The notes beneath the pieces were generated by a model that saw only the letters and a list, made by a program, of their open reading frames with translations, ran no database searches and was not told the DNA's origin. A stretch of 64,000 nt of DNA, from positions 62,001 to 126,000 of the forward strand of contig NZ_QBKP01000011.1 of assembly GCF_003054195.1 (NCBI RefSeq). Reading direction: 5' to 3'. The DNA comes from Gemmobacter caeni (GTDB lineage Bacteria; Pseudomonadota; Alphaproteobacteria; Rhodobacterales; Rhodobacteraceae). Below, one piece after another: positions 17,313 to 26,546 of this stretch (position 1 is the stretch's first letter; every line of letters starts with the position of its first letter). Both the position numbers and the translations under genes were made by a program.

Positions 17313-18800
17313 TCAGACGAAGACGATCTGATCGCGGTCAGCCCAGACCAGATCGGTGAAGCGCAGATGCGCCTCGCCGATGGTGATTTCCAGCTTGCGA
17401 CCACTATAGCGGCTGAATACCGGCTCAGCCTCGCCGTCGATACGGATCGAGTCGGTCCCTGTGTCGAAGCCCATGATCCGGTCGATGCCCTTGTCCCGCG
17501 CCGGATCGATGATCACCACATGGTCCCAGCCGCTCAGGCGCAGCACGTCATCCCCCCGACCGCCACTCACCTCAGCGTAAATGCTGTTCCTGCGGACGAC
17601 CAGCACATCGGCGCCCGATCCCCCGAGCAGGGTGGAATTGCCTCCGATCATCTCCAGCCGGTCATCGCCCGCGCCGCCCGACAGGATGTCATTCCCCGAG
17701 GTCGAGATGAGCGTGTCATTTCCGCCGTCACCATGAAGCAGATCATCCCCGTAATCATAGCGACCGCTGTCCGAGGTAATGTGGTCGTCGCCCGTTCCGC
17801 CGCGGAGCAGATCCGAACCCGAGCCGCCTTGCAGCGTGTCACTGCCCGCGCCGCCGAACAGTAACTCGTCCGCCCAGCCGCCGGTCAGGCTGTCGTTCCC
17901 ACCTTCACCGTAGAGCCTGCCCTGCGTATCTGTCAGGACGTCAGCGCCACGACCACCCCGGAGAACATCATCCTCCCCGCCGCCGATGATCGTATCATTC
18001 CCGCCCATGCCCGAGAGGGTGCTCTGGCCAATGGGGCCAAGCAAGAACTCCGAGCGGCTGCTCATTTTCAGACTTACGCCGAAGCCGTCCGCCTCAACCT
18101 GCCAGCCTTTCGTGTTCAGTGGCTGGCCATAAAGCTTCTGAAGCGCCTCAGTATCCAGGGAGCGGTAGCTTGAGAAAAAACTGTTCCCGCTTTGCGTGTA
18201 GGACATCAGGGTATTGCTGCTGTTGTCATGCTGACCCGGCAGGGTGACCGAGCCTTCGAACGGGTGCTTCAGACCAAGAGCGTGGCCCAGTTCATGCAGC
18301 ATCACCTCGAAAGCGAAGGTTCCGGGCGCGTAACTGGTGTTCTGCGGAAAATCCAGCACGAGATCCCCGCCGCTTGGCAACGAGCCGTCTACCCAAGGAT
18401 AATTAGCCCAGCCCGCATAGCGATTGGTGCTGATGGAGTTGTAAATGTCGATCATCGCCCCGCCGGACTCGCTTTCAACCAGCAGGATCCCGGCGGTTTT
18501 CATGGCGATGTCGGCGGCCTTACGGAATTCTTCGCGCTGTGCCGCGTTGAACGGAATATAGCGGTCACTGTCGTAGGGGTTGACGTCGGACAGTGAGGGC
18601 AATTCCTTTTTAGACAGAAAGGAATAGGTCACGACAACGGGCGTTTTGAGATCCGTGAGGGCGTTCCAGCGCGCGCTGGGGTGCTCAAGATAGGCCAGCA
18701 GGGCGCGCGAGCTGCCTGCGGGGGGCGCGGGAATCTCTGCGCCGGGGCCATCATCCCCTTCACCCGGACTTTTGGCACCAAGCACACACAACAGACACAT
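17313..18800 (-). CDS. Serralysin-like M10 metalloprotease with RTX repeats
   Basis: The 495-residue secreted protease has the zinc site HELGHALGLKHP (three His plus catalytic Glu) and the Met-turn NTLMSYTQ, which places it in the M10B serralysins. About residues 260-430 carry glycine-rich GGxGxDxLxG calcium-binding nonapeptides, several of them degenerate. The C-terminus (LVWADRDQIVFV) fits a type I secretion signal. The start is the ATG giving MCLLCVLGA, which has AGGAGG exactly 6 bases upstream; a longer start lacks this. The CxxC N-terminus and short propeptide are unlike E. coli-type secreted proteins. No TolC, HlyD or HlyB homologue and no protease inhibitor lies nearby, so export depends on genes elsewhere. 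The substrate is unknown. Confidence 0.92.
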   Translation of the reverse strand: MCLLCVLGAKSPGEGDDGPGAEIPAPPAGSSRALLAYLEHPSARWNALTDLKTPVVVTYSFLSKKELPSLSDVNPYDSDRYIPFNAAQREEFRKAADIAMKTAGILLVESESGGAMIDIYNSISTNRYAGWANYPWVDGSLPSGGDLVLDFPQNTSYAPGTFAFEVMLHELGHALGLKHPFEGSVTLPGQHDNSSNTLMSYTQSGNSFFSSYRSLDTEALQKLYGQPLNTKGWQVEADGFGVSLKMSSRSEFLLGPIGQSTLSGMGGNDTIIGGGEDDVLRGGRGADVLTDTQGRLYGEGGNDSLTGGWADELLFGGAGSDTLQGGSGSDLLRGGTGDDHITSDSGRYDYGDDLLHGDGGNDTLISTSGNDILSGGAGDDRLEMIGGNSTLLGGSGADVLVVRRNSIYAEVSGGRGDDVLRLSGWDHVVIIDPARDKGIDRIMGFDTGTDSIRIDGEAEPVFSRYSGRKLEITIGEAHLRFTDLVWADRDQIVFV

Positions 18801-19099
18801 GCACGGCCTCCTACTGGCAAGATACAACCTTGGGGCGTGAACTTAGTCTGTGGGCAGGAGTGGCACAAGAGGCGGTGACCGCCGCTGAGGGCCGTGCTGC
18901 CCTGCCGGGTCAGGCCGGGCTCAGGATGCGGCTACCGTCGAAATCGAACCATTGCGGCAAGTCTGCGCTTGGGCGCCTGGGTGGCGCTTCGCCTGCTGCA
19001 ATCCATAATTGCTGTGGCAAGCCGGAATGCAGCGCGGAACAGACACGGGCGCGGGGTTCTCTGGCTTGTCTGTAGCGCGCCTGCTGCTAACCTGCGGCC

Positions 19100-20320
19100 A
19101 TGTCTCAGCTCCCGCTTGTTCCCAACGCCCGCGCCCGGCGCATTTTTCTAGACCGTCATGCGCTGGCCGAGGCGCCGTCAGGTGTGGCCAGTGGTGCGGC
19201 GCTGCATGAACTGATCACCCGGATCGGGTTCGTGCAGGTGGACAGCATCAACACCGTATCGCGGGCGCATCACATGATCCTGTGGGCGCGGCGTCAAAGC
19301 TATCGCCCCGAGGCGCTGGCCCGGTTGATGGAGCGTGACCGGCTGCTCTGGGAGCACTGGACCCACGATGCCTCGATCCTGCCGGTGGCGTGGTTTCCGT
19401 TCTGGCGGCGCCGGTTTGAACAGGATCGCGCCCGTCTGGTGCAGCGCTGGACCGGCTGGCAGCGCGCGGGATTCCACGAGAAGTTTGACGAGGTGCTGGC
19501 ACGGGTTGCCGATCATGGTCCCGTCACCTCGGCCGATGTGGGGGAGGGGGAGGCGCGCGGGTCTGGTGGCTGGTGGGACTGGCATCCGTCAAAGGCGGCG
19601 CTGGAATATCTGTGGCGCGTGGGCGAGCTGTCGGTGACGCGGCGCGACGGGTTTCGCAAGGTTTATGACCTGACCGAGCGGGTGATCCCGGCGGAATGGC
19701 GTGCCCACCTGCATGATGATGCAGCGGTTATCGACTGGGCCTGCAATACCGCGCTGGACCGGCTGGGCTTTGCAACACCGGGCGAGCTGGCGGCCTATTG
19801 GGCTGCTGTCACGCCGGATGAGGCAAAGGTCTGGTCCGAAGCCGCGCTGGCCTCGGGCGCTGCGATTCGTGTCGCGGTGGAAGGGGCCGATGGCAGCCTG
19901 CGCACCCATCTGGCCCGTCCCGATCTGCCGCAGTTCGACCCGCCCGAACCGCCAGGGCGCCTCCGCATCCTTTCGCCCTTCGATCCGGCCCTGCGCGACC
20001 GCAAGCGGGCCGAGCGACTGTTCGGGTTTCATTACCGGATCGAGGTTTTCGTGCCCGAGCCGCAGCGGCGGTTCGGCTATTACGTCTTTCCGGTGCTGGA
20101 GGGCGCACGGCTGGTGGGGCGTGTGGATGCCAGGGCGCAGCGCGACCGGGGCGTGCTGGCGGTCCGTGCCTTCTGGCCCGAGGCCGGAGTGTCGATGGGA
20201 ACGGGACGCCGCGCGCGGCTGGAGGCGGAACTGGATCGCCTCGCCCGGTTTTGTGGCTGTGATAACGGCGTCGAATTCGCCGCCGACTGGCTGCGCGACC
20301 ATCTGCCGCCTGAACGTTGA
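19100..20320 (+). CDS. AlkZ/YcaQ-like winged-helix DNA glycosylase
   Basis: The 406-residue protein belongs to the HTH_42 (YcaQ/AlkZ) family. It starts with ARRIFLDRHAL and carries the QxD catalytic motif in IGFVQVDSINTVSRAHH; TH-D-S-ILPV follows in the family pattern. Known members excise alkylated bases or unhook interstrand crosslinks, sometimes as self-resistance in antibiotic clusters. No biosynthetic partner is adjacent, so general alkylation repair is more likely. The YcaQ branch usually carries the QxD form, so a housekeeping paralogue is favoured. The 299 bases between it and the protease gene contain no convincing gene or element. Confidence 0.87.
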   Translation: MSQLPLVPNARARRIFLDRHALAEAPSGVASGAALHELITRIGFVQVDSINTVSRAHHMILWARRQSYRPEALARLMERDRLLWEHWTHDASILPVAWFPFWRRRFEQDRARLVQRWTGWQRAGFHEKFDEVLARVADHGPVTSADVGEGEARGSGGWWDWHPSKAALEYLWRVGELSVTRRDGFRKVYDLTERVIPAEWRAHLHDDAAVIDWACNTALDRLGFATPGELAAYWAAVTPDEAKVWSEAALASGAAIRVAVEGADGSLRTHLARPDLPQFDPPEPPGRLRILSPFDPALRDRKRAERLFGFHYRIEVFVPEPQRRFGYYVFPVLEGARLVGRVDARAQRDRGVLAVRAFWPEAGVSMGTGRRARLEAELDRLARFCGCDNGVEFAADWLRDHLPPER

Positions 20321-20332
20321 GGCCGGGCGGCG

Positions 20333-21214
20333 CTATTCCGCTGCCAGTGGCATCGCGCCGCCGGGGCGGCGGAATGCCCCCGCGAGTTCGGTGATGATGC
20401 CGCCGATCACCTGCCGGAAGGCGGTGAAATCCGTACTGCGGCGGATCGCTGTTTCGTCCATATAAAGCGCGCGGTCGATTTCGATCTGCACCACATGCTG
20501 CTGCTGCGACGGGCGGCCATAGGTCTGGGCAATATAGGCCCCGGCGAAGGGTGCATTGCGGACCACCCGCAGGCCCGCGCGGCGGAAGGCGGCCTCGATC
20601 CGATCCGTTACCTCGCGCGCCGCAGAAGCGCCGAAACGGTCGCCCAGCACGACCTCGGGATGGGCAATGCCGGGGCGTGAATGCACCTCGATCGCCTCAT
20701 GTGGCATGGAATGCCAGTCGAGCAGGATGGCCTGCCCCGCGCCCAGATGCGCCTCGCGCAGCAGTGTCTTCAACTGGTCGTGCCACGGATGCCAGTGCCG
20801 CGCGATGCGTGCTTCCGCCTCGGCCAGGGAAATCTTTCCGCGATAGATATTGCGACCCTGCGCCACCACACGGGGAATCACCCCTAACCCGGAACTGACG
20901 CGCGGATTATGCGCCGCCCGGCCGATTCCCTCGATCACTGCCGGGTCAAGTTCGTCGCTGCCCCGGTTCAGATCCAGAAACGCCCGTGGTACCCGCGCCG
21001 CCAGAAGCGGGATGCCCGCTGCCGGCGCCGTGCCGATAAGCTCGTCGACAAAGGCGTCTTCCGAGCTGCGGATCTGGGATGAATCGAGCAGAATGTTATC
21101 GAGAAACGCCGGATCATAGGCCCGGCCGCTATGCGGCGATGAAAATACCAGCGGCCCCCGCCCGATCTGCGGGGTGTTCAGGACATAGGCTTCGGTTTCG
21201 GTCCGGTGGATCAT
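20333..21214 (-). CDS. N-formylglutamate amidohydrolase
   Basis: This enzyme of 293 residues should release formate from N-formylglutamate, the last step of one histidine-degradation route, or act on related formyl amino acids. Family motifs are LVFSSPHSGRAYD, SSEDAFVDELIG, ARVPRAFLDLNRG and LLDWHSMPHEAIEVHSRPG, whose His and Asp residues fit the zinc site. No other hut gene is in the window, so the histidine assignment is not supported by context. It is divergent from tRNA-Val with 135 bases between them. Confidence 0.9.
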   Translation of the reverse strand: MIHRTETEAYVLNTPQIGRGPLVFSSPHSGRAYDPAFLDNILLDSSQIRSSEDAFVDELIGTAPAAGIPLLAARVPRAFLDLNRGSDELDPAVIEGIGRAAHNPRVSSGLGVIPRVVAQGRNIYRGKISLAEAEARIARHWHPWHDQLKTLLREAHLGAGQAILLDWHSMPHEAIEVHSRPGIAHPEVVLGDRFGASAAREVTDRIEAAFRRAGLRVVRNAPFAGAYIAQTYGRPSQQQHVVQIEIDRALYMDETAIRRSTDFTAFRQVIGGIITELAGAFRRPGGAMPLAAE

Positions 21215-21255
21215 GTCAAAAGGTATAGCGCGGATTTTTCTGTTGTCGAAACCCC

Positions 21256-21284
21256 TTGAACACCGCTGCGACTCTCTTTATAGA
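21256..21284 (+). promoter_or_regulatory. Sigma-70-type promoter for tRNA-Val
   Basis: TTGAAC at 21256-21261 and TATAGA at 21279-21284 are separated by 17 bases. The predicted start near 21291 would put a short leader before the tRNA. The leader contains a 7-bp hairpin (CCTTTGT with ACAAAGG, 21313-21330). Confidence 0.6.
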
Positions 21285-21349
21285 CCCCTCCACGACGCGG
21301 TTCTGCCCGCGTCCTTTGTTTTTACAAAGGCTGCGGCAGGGGCAAGTCA

Positions 21350-21424
21350 GGGCGGTTAGCTCAGCGGTAGAGCACTACGTTGACATCGTAGTGGCCACTG
21401 GTTCGATCCCAGTACCGCCCACCA
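21350..21424 (+). tRNA. tRNA-Val (GAC)
   Basis: The cloverleaf can be folded by eye. The acceptor GGGCGGT pairs with ACCGCCC and the anticodon stem CTACG pairs with CGTAG around TTGACAT (anticodon GAC at 21382-21384). The T-loop is GTTCGAT. The 3' CCA is encoded. It reads GUC and GUU valine codons. Confidence 0.97.
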
Positions 21425-21487
21425 TTTTCGTCCCGCAAGGGGCACAAGGCAAGAAGGCGCACGCGCGCCGCGATAAGGAGACGACCC

Positions 21488-21613
21488 ATGAAGGTCAAGA
21501 ACTCGCTGCGCTCGCTGAAGACGCGTCACCGCGACTGTCAGGTTGTGCGCCGTAAAGGCCGGGTCTATGTGATCAACAAGACCCAGAAGCGCTACAAGGC
21601 CCGTCAGGGCTGA
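21488..21613 (+). CDS. rpmJ: 50S ribosomal protein bL36
   Basis: This protein of 41 residues starts [18 protein letters not shown] and ends with QKRYKARQG. It is the form common in alphaproteobacteria that lacks the complete zinc ribbon: only one cysteine is present, where the C-plus form has three Cys and one His. It binds 23S rRNA in the large subunit. AAGGAG precedes the ATG. It stands 63 bases after tRNA-Val and may share its transcript, and a strong terminator follows. Confidence 0.96.
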   Translation: MKVKNSLRSLKTRHRDCQVVRRKGRVYVINKTQKRYKARQG

Positions 21614-21636
21614 TTGGCGCCAAGCCATCGCTTTGG

Positions 21637-21668
21637 AAAGACCGCCGCGGGAAACCCGGCGGTCTTTT
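21637..21668 (+). terminator. Rho-independent terminator after rpmJ
   Basis: GACCGCC pairs with GGCGGTC, with an inner GGG/CCC around GAAA, followed by TTTTT. A-rich bases before the stem mirror the T tract, so it may also end the convergent minus-strand gene. Confidence 0.88.
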
Positions 21669-21673
21669 TCATT

Positions 21674-22240
21674 TCAGCGCGCCATGGCGTGATATTCGGG
21701 GTTCGGCCGCATCTCAACCGCCGCCGCCAGCCGGTTCGACATGTTGTAGAAAGCGGCGACGGCGGCGATATCCCAGATATCCGCATCGCTGAATCCTTCC
21801 GCCCGCAGGGTGGCCCGGTCGGCCTCGCCCATTTCGGCGGGATGGTTGGTCAGCTTCACCGCGAAGGCCAGCATGGCCCGCTGCCGGGGGGAGATATCGG
21901 CCACGCGCCAGTTCTGCGCCACGGTTTCCGCCAGCGCCGGATCGCCGGAAAGCTGGCGCAGCGCCGCGCCATGGGCAGTCAGGCAATAGACGCAGGCATT
22001 CTGCGCCGAAACGGCGACCGCGATCATCTCGCGTTCCGCTTTGGTCAGCCCCGAGGGTGCCAGCATCAGGTCGTTATACATCGCACTGAAGGCGCGCAGT
22101 TTTTCCGCGTCGAAAGCATAGGCCAGCAGCACATTCGGGATCATGCCCAGCTTTTCCTGACACTTGCCGAAATAGGCGGCGATGTCGTCGGGCAGCGGGT
22201 TTTCGGGCTCCAGATCCAGCGCGGTTACGGTTTCGGTCAT
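21674..22240 (-). CDS. AhpD-like peroxidase-related protein (carboxymuconolactone decarboxylase fold)
   Basis: The product of 188 residues contains NACVYCLTAHGAAL, the CxxC-x3-H redox/proton-relay motif of AhpD-like proteins, preceded by AEREMIAVAVS. ADIWDIAAVAAFYNMSNRLA near the C-terminus is typical of the 'peroxidase-related enzyme' subgroup. AhpD in mycobacteria reduces AhpC; for this subgroup the substrate is not known. The start at 22240 has GGGAGGA just upstream. It is divergent from the GST gene, which could link both to oxidative or electrophile stress. Confidence 0.85.
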   Translation of the reverse strand: MTETVTALDLEPENPLPDDIAAYFGKCQEKLGMIPNVLLAYAFDAEKLRAFSAMYNDLMLAPSGLTKAEREMIAVAVSAQNACVYCLTAHGAALRQLSGDPALAETVAQNWRVADISPRQRAMLAFAVKLTNHPAEMGEADRATLRAEGFSDADIWDIAAVAAFYNMSNRLAAAVEMRPNPEYHAMAR

Positions 22241-22348
22241 TGCATCCTCCCTTATAAGTGACAGCCTGCACCGAAGCGGGAAAGGTTCCAACGCGAAATC
22301 GCGGGGCTATGCTGCCTGAAGTCGAATCGCCGACCGGAGGACAGGATC

Positions 22349-22960
22349 ATGCGGCTGTTTCATTCCCCGACCTCGCCCTATGTGCGTAAGGTCATGGTTT
22401 TGCTGCACGAAACCGGGCTGCTGCCAAGGGTCGAACTGGTGGCGGCGCAGGGCACGCCGGTTGATCCTGGGTCCATGCCGGTGGACCGCAATCCACTGGG
22501 CAAGATTCCAGCGCTGGAAACCGACGAGGGGGTGGCGCTTTATGACAGCCGGGTGATCTGTCGCTATCTGGATGATCTGGGCACCGCAGGGCTTTACCCG
22601 CCTGCGCCCGCCCTGTGGGAGGTGCTGACACTGGAAGCGACAGCGGACGGTATCCTCGATGCCGCGATCCTGATGGTCTACGAATCGCGGGTGCGGCCCG
22701 AGGAGCGGCGGCATCCCGACTGGGTGGAAGGGCAGTGGGCCAAGATCGCCCGTGCGCTGGATGCGGCCGAACGGCGGTGGTCCGGTCATCTGGCCGGGCC
22801 GCTGGACATGGGCCAGATCGCCCTGGGTTGTGCGCTGGCCTACCTGGACTTCCGGCATTCTGACCGACCGTGGCGCGCAGCGCATCCGCATCTCGCCGCC
22901 TGGGAGGCCGAGTTTTCCGGCCGAGCCTCGATGCTGGCGACGCGCCCGTCAACGGTTTGA
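22349..22960 (+). CDS. Glutathione S-transferase family protein
   Basis: The protein of 203 residues has an N-terminal thioredoxin-like domain (MRLFHSPTSPYVRKVMVLLHE, with PLGKIPALETDEG and YDSRVICRYLDDL forming the glutathione site, including the cis-Pro and Ser) and a helical C-terminal domain ending in WEAEFSGRASMLAT. It probably conjugates or reduces electrophiles with glutathione in the cytosol; the substrate cannot be read. The promoter region is the 108 bases shared with the divergent AhpD-like gene. Confidence 0.9.
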   Translation: MRLFHSPTSPYVRKVMVLLHETGLLPRVELVAAQGTPVDPGSMPVDRNPLGKIPALETDEGVALYDSRVICRYLDDLGTAGLYPPAPALWEVLTLEATADGILDAAILMVYESRVRPEERRHPDWVEGQWAKIARALDAAERRWSGHLAGPLDMGQIALGCALAYLDFRHSDRPWRAAHPHLAAWEAEFSGRASMLATRPSTV

Positions 22961-22973
22961 TTTCGAAGGGCTT

Positions 22974-23549
22974 CTAGGTTCTGGAAGGCAGGTGCGACCA
23001 GAGACTGCGGCGGCAGGCGGCGCGCAGGCTGCCAAGCCATCGGATCACGGTGCGGCGTGCGCGGCTGTCGCGGCGCAGCACGCGTTCTCCCAGCCAGCCC
23101 AGAACGGCCCCGGCCAGAACCTGCCAGATGTCATGGGCCTGCGCCTGAATGCGTGAGGCCCCCACAAAACCCGCCCCGATCACCACCACCGCACGGGCGA
23201 CCGGATGCGGCGGCAGGCAGTCATGCAGCAGCGCGCTGGCGCCGAAACCGGCAGCGGCGGTGTGCGCCGAGGGGAAGCCATCGCTGCCACCGCCGGGCCG
23301 CCGGTTCAGCGCCGTGTTGCCCAGCAGTTGCTTGGTGCCATGCGCAACGGCAATCACCCCGGTAAACCGCAAAAGCAGCTCGCCCGCCCGGCCATCCGCT
23401 GCGGCACAGGCCAGGGCCACGACCGGCAGCGCGATCTGAAGCCGGTCGCCATAGCGCCGCGCCGCCGGTTCGCAGAGAATCAGGCTCAGCGACAGAGCTG
23501 CCAGCACCAGCTGGACACGGCCGAGCATTTTCCAAAAGGGCCTGATCAT
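22974..23549 (-). CDS. PAP2-family membrane phosphatase
   Basis: This integral-membrane acid phosphatase relative has 191 residues and about five hydrophobic segments. The PAP2 motifs are partly visible: KQLLGNTALNRRP, GFPSAHTAAA (PSAH) and SRIQAQAHDIWQVLAG (SR-x5-H-x3-D). It may act on undecaprenyl pyrophosphate, phosphatidate or lipid A phosphates. The start at 23549 has GGAGG six bases upstream, better than an ATG 15 bases earlier. It converges with the GST gene. The 254 bases on to petA contain no gene I can support. Confidence 0.85.
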   Translation of the reverse strand: MIRPFWKMLGRVQLVLAALSLSLILCEPAARRYGDRLQIALPVVALACAAADGRAGELLLRFTGVIAVAHGTKQLLGNTALNRRPGGGSDGFPSAHTAAAGFGASALLHDCLPPHPVARAVVVIGAGFVGASRIQAQAHDIWQVLAGAVLGWLGERVLRRDSRARRTVIRWLGSLRAACRRSLWSHLPSRT

Positions 23550-23803
23550 CGGTGCCTCCGCCACTTGCGGGCCTGCCTAACGTGCCGATGTAACAGGCAG
23601 TTCACGCGCCCGTGTCGCAGGCATTGTGGCATTGCGAGGGGCGAATGATGCGAAAATGCCGCATCAAACCGGGGCCTGCGCGCCTATGACCGCTGGACGT
23701 GACGGGGGCGCTTGGCTAAAACCCGCCCATCACGGCTGCGGGCGACCGCCGCCCCTGATTTGCATGGGTCGCATGAGGCGGCCCTTGAGAGGGAGAAGAT
23801 CTC

Positions 23804-24364
23804 GTGTCCCACGCAGAAGATCACGCAGGCACCCGCAGGGATTTCCTGTACTATGCAACGGCTGGTGCCGGCGCCGTCGCTACCGGCGCGGCGGTCTGGC
23901 CGCTGATCAACCAGATGAACGCTTCGGCTGACGTGCGCGCCCTTGCCTCGATCCATGTCGATGTCTCCAATGTGGCTGTGGGCTCGCAGCTCACCGTGAA
24001 ATGGCTTGGCAAGCCGGTCTTCATCCGCCGCCGCACCCCCGAAGAGATCGACGCCGGACGCGCCGTTGCGCTGACCGATCTCGTCGATCCCCATGCCGAC
24101 AATGCCAATAAGCCGGATGCCGATGCCGCCGACCAGAACCGCACGCTGGACGAAGCGGGCGAGTGGCTGGTGATGATGGGCGTCTGCACCCACCTCGGCT
24201 GCGTGCCGCTGGGCAATGGCGCCGGTGACTTCGGCGGCTGGTTCTGCCCCTGCCACGGCTCGCACTACGATACGGCTGGCCGCATCCGCAAAGGGCCCGC
24301 GCCGCGTAACCTGCCTGTGCCGGTGGCGCAGTTCACCGATCCGAACACCATCAAGCTGGGCTGA
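23804..24364 (+). CDS. petA: Ubiquinol-cytochrome c reductase, Rieske iron-sulfur subunit
   Basis: This 186-residue subunit of the bc1 complex carries electrons from quinol at the Qo site to cytochrome c1. A twin-arginine N-terminus ([17 protein letters not shown]) forms the uncleaved membrane anchor. The 2Fe-2S ligands are in CTHLGC and CPCHGS. Translation starts at GTG (VSHAEDHAG); a purine-rich GGGAG lies upstream. The gene is first in petABC (fbcFBC), with 11 bases before petB. Confidence 0.97.
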   Translation: MSHAEDHAGTRRDFLYYATAGAGAVATGAAVWPLINQMNASADVRALASIHVDVSNVAVGSQLTVKWLGKPVFIRRRTPEEIDAGRAVALTDLVDPHADNANKPDADAADQNRTLDEAGEWLVMMGVCTHLGCVPLGNGAGDFGGWFCPCHGSHYDTAGRIRKGPAPRNLPVPVAQFTDPNTIKLG

Positions 24365-24375
24365 GGGAGACACCG

Positions 24376-25689
24376 ATGGCCGGAATTCCGCACGACCATT
24401 ACGAGCCCAAGACGGGCATCGAAAAGTGGCTGCATTCGCGCCTCCCGATTGTCGGGCTGGCCTATGACACGCTGATGATCCCTACCCCGAAGAACCTCAA
24501 CTGGATGTGGATCTGGGGCATCATCCTGACCTTCTGCCTTGCATTGCAGATCGTGACCGGCATCGTGCTGGTGATGCACTACACGCCGCATGTCGATCTG
24601 GCCTTCGCCAGCGTCGAGCACATCATGCGTGACGTGAACGGCGGCTTCGCCCTGCGTTATCTGCATGCCAACGGCGCCTCGCTGTTCTTCGTGGCCGTTT
24701 ACCTGCACATCTTCCGGGGGCTCTACTACGGCAGCTACAAGGCACCGCGCGAAGTGACCTGGATCGTCGGCATGCTGATCTACCTCTGCATGATGGGCAC
24801 CGCCTTCATGGGCTATGTTCTGCCCTGGGGTCAGATGTCCTTCTGGGGCGCGACCGTGATCACCGGCCTGTTCGGCGCCATTCCGGGCATCGGGCCGGAT
24901 ATCCAGGCCTGGCTGCTGGGCGGACCGGCTGTCGATAACGCCACGCTGAACCGCTTCTTCTCGCTGCACTACCTGCTGCCCTTCGTGATCGCGGCCCTCG
25001 TCGCCGTACACATCTGGGCCTTCCACACCACCGGCAACAACAACCCCACCGGGGTCGATGTGCGCCGCGGGTCGAAGGAAGAGGCGAAGAAAGACACCGT
25101 TCCGTTCTGGCCCTACTACGTCATCAAGGATCTGTTTGCGCTGGCCGTGATTCTGGTGGTGTTCTTCGCCATCGTCGGTTTCATGCCGAACTACCTTGGC
25201 CACCCGGACAACTATATCGAGGCGAACCCGCTGGCGACGCCTGCGCATATCGTGCCGGAATGGTACTTCCTGCCGTTCTACGCCATCCTGCGTGCCTTCA
25301 CTTCGGACGTCTGGGCGGTGCAGTTCGTTCAGTTCATCACCTTCGGCATCGTGGACGCCAAGTTCTTCGGCGTGCTGGCGATGTTCGGCGCGATCGCGGT
25401 TATGGCGCTGGCGCCCTGGCTCGATACCTCGTCGGTGCGTTCGGGCAAGTATCGTCCGATGTTCAAATGGTGGTTCTGGCTGCTCTGCGTCGACTTCATG
25501 GTCCTGATGTGGGTTGGCGCCCAGTCGACCGAGTTCCCCTATGACTGGATCTCGCTCATCGCTGCGACCTACTGGTTCGCCTACTTCCTCGTGATACTGC
25601 CGCTTCTTGGCGTGATCGAAAAGCCGCTGGCCATCCCGGCGACCATCGAGGAAGACTTCAAGGCCCATTATCCGCACGCGGCCGAGTGA
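24376..25689 (+). CDS. petB: Cytochrome b of the bc1 complex
   Basis: The 437-residue polytopic protein carries both b hemes. Heme-ligand histidines are in [19 protein letters not shown] and in [20 protein letters not shown]. The Qo-site motif is [13 protein letters not shown]. At least eight hydrophobic helices are visible. The C-terminus ([14 protein letters not shown]) is the usual alphaproteobacterial extension. It lies between petA and petC, and its stop is 19 bases before petC, behind an AGAAAGGAAG ribosome site. Confidence 0.98.
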   Translation: MAGIPHDHYEPKTGIEKWLHSRLPIVGLAYDTLMIPTPKNLNWMWIWGIILTFCLALQIVTGIVLVMHYTPHVDLAFASVEHIMRDVNGGFALRYLHANGASLFFVAVYLHIFRGLYYGSYKAPREVTWIVGMLIYLCMMGTAFMGYVLPWGQMSFWGATVITGLFGAIPGIGPDIQAWLLGGPAVDNATLNRFFSLHYLLPFVIAALVAVHIWAFHTTGNNNPTGVDVRRGSKEEAKKDTVPFWPYYVIKDLFALAVILVVFFAIVGFMPNYLGHPDNYIEANPLATPAHIVPEWYFLPFYAILRAFTSDVWAVQFVQFITFGIVDAKFFGVLAMFGAIAVMALAPWLDTSSVRSGKYRPMFKWWFWLLCVDFMVLMWVGAQSTEFPYDWISLIAATYWFAYFLVILPLLGVIEKPLAIPATIEEDFKAHYPHAAE

Positions 25690-25708
25690 GAGAAAGGAAG
25701 TAACTGAG

Positions 25709-26497
25709 ATGCTTCGCAAAATCGCAATCAGCGCGATCTCGGCTCTGGCCATCACCTCCGGCGCCGCCATGGCTGCCGGTGGCGGCGGCCACATCGAGGA
25801 TGTCGCCTTCTCCTTCGAAGGTCCGTTCGGCAAGTTCGAAAAGAACCAGCTCCAGCGCGGTCTTCAGGTCTTCACCGAAGTCTGTGCGGCCTGCCACGGT
25901 CTGAAATATGTGTCGATCCGCACGCTTTCGGACGAGGGCGGCCCGCAGCTTCCCGATGATCAGGTCCGTGCCTATGCCAAGAACTTCTCGGTGGTCGACA
26001 AGGACACCGGCGAAGAGCGTGAGGCGGTCCCGTCGGATCACTTCCCGCCGAACACCGGCGCGGGTGCCCCTGACCTCAGCCTGATGGCCAAGGCGCGTGC
26101 GGGTTTCCACGGCCCTTACGGCACGGGTCTGAGCCAGCTGTTCAACGGCATCGGCGGTCCGGAATACATCCATGCGATTCTCACCGGCTATACCGGCGAG
26201 ACCAAGGAAGAAGCGGGCGAGACCTATTACGAGAACCACGCCTTCTCGACCGGCTGGATCAAGATGCCCCCGCCGCTGGCGGATGATCAGGTGACCTATA
26301 TCGACGGTCATCCCGCGACGGTGGACGCCATGTCGGAAGACGTGTCGGCCTTCCTGATGTGGACCGCCGAGCCGAAACTGATGGCGCGCAAACAGATGGG
26401 TTTTGTCGCCGTTCTGTTCCTGATCGGCCTTTCGACGCTGCTTTACCTGACCAACAAGCGGCTCTGGGCCAAGGTTAAGGGCAAGAAGCTGGTCTGA
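25709..26497 (+). CDS. petC: Cytochrome c1
   Basis: This precursor of 262 residues has a Sec signal ([13 protein letters not shown]), the heme-binding CAACH in [14 protein letters not shown], and a likely Met axial ligand in [11 protein letters not shown]-terminal transmembrane anchor ([16 protein letters not shown]) is followed by a basic tail. It passes electrons from the Rieske centre to cytochrome c. It is of Rhodobacter length and lacks the long acidic N-terminal insert for which Paracoccus denitrificans c1 is known. It is last in the operon, and a strong terminator follows. Confidence 0.97.
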   Translation: MLRKIAISAISALAITSGAAMAAGGGGHIEDVAFSFEGPFGKFEKNQLQRGLQVFTEVCAACHGLKYVSIRTLSDEGGPQLPDDQVRAYAKNFSVVDKDTGEEREAVPSDHFPPNTGAGAPDLSLMAKARAGFHGPYGTGLSQLFNGIGGPEYIHAILTGYTGETKEEAGETYYENHAFSTGWIKMPPPLADDQVTYIDGHPATVDAMSEDVSAFLMWTAEPKLMARKQMGFVAVLFLIGLSTLLYLTNKRLWAKVKGKKLV

Positions 26498-26515
26498 TCT
26501 GGCGCCTGTGAAACG

Positions 26516-26546
26516 AAAAGCCCCGCAGGAAACTGCGGGGCTTTTT
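26516..26546. terminator. Bidirectional terminator between petC and thiQ
   Basis: GCCCCGCAG pairs with CTGCGGGGC around GAAA. There are four A before the stem and five T after it, so it can work for both converging operons. Confidence 0.92.

Noticed and set aside
18830-19151. Short frames between the protease and AlkZ-like genes
   Set aside because: No ribosome site, low-complexity translation and no family pattern; the region looks like plain intergenic DNA.
19100-20320. Self-resistance glycosylase for the cluster at the left edge
   Set aside because: It lies 10 kb away behind many housekeeping genes and carries the QxD motif of general YcaQ proteins.
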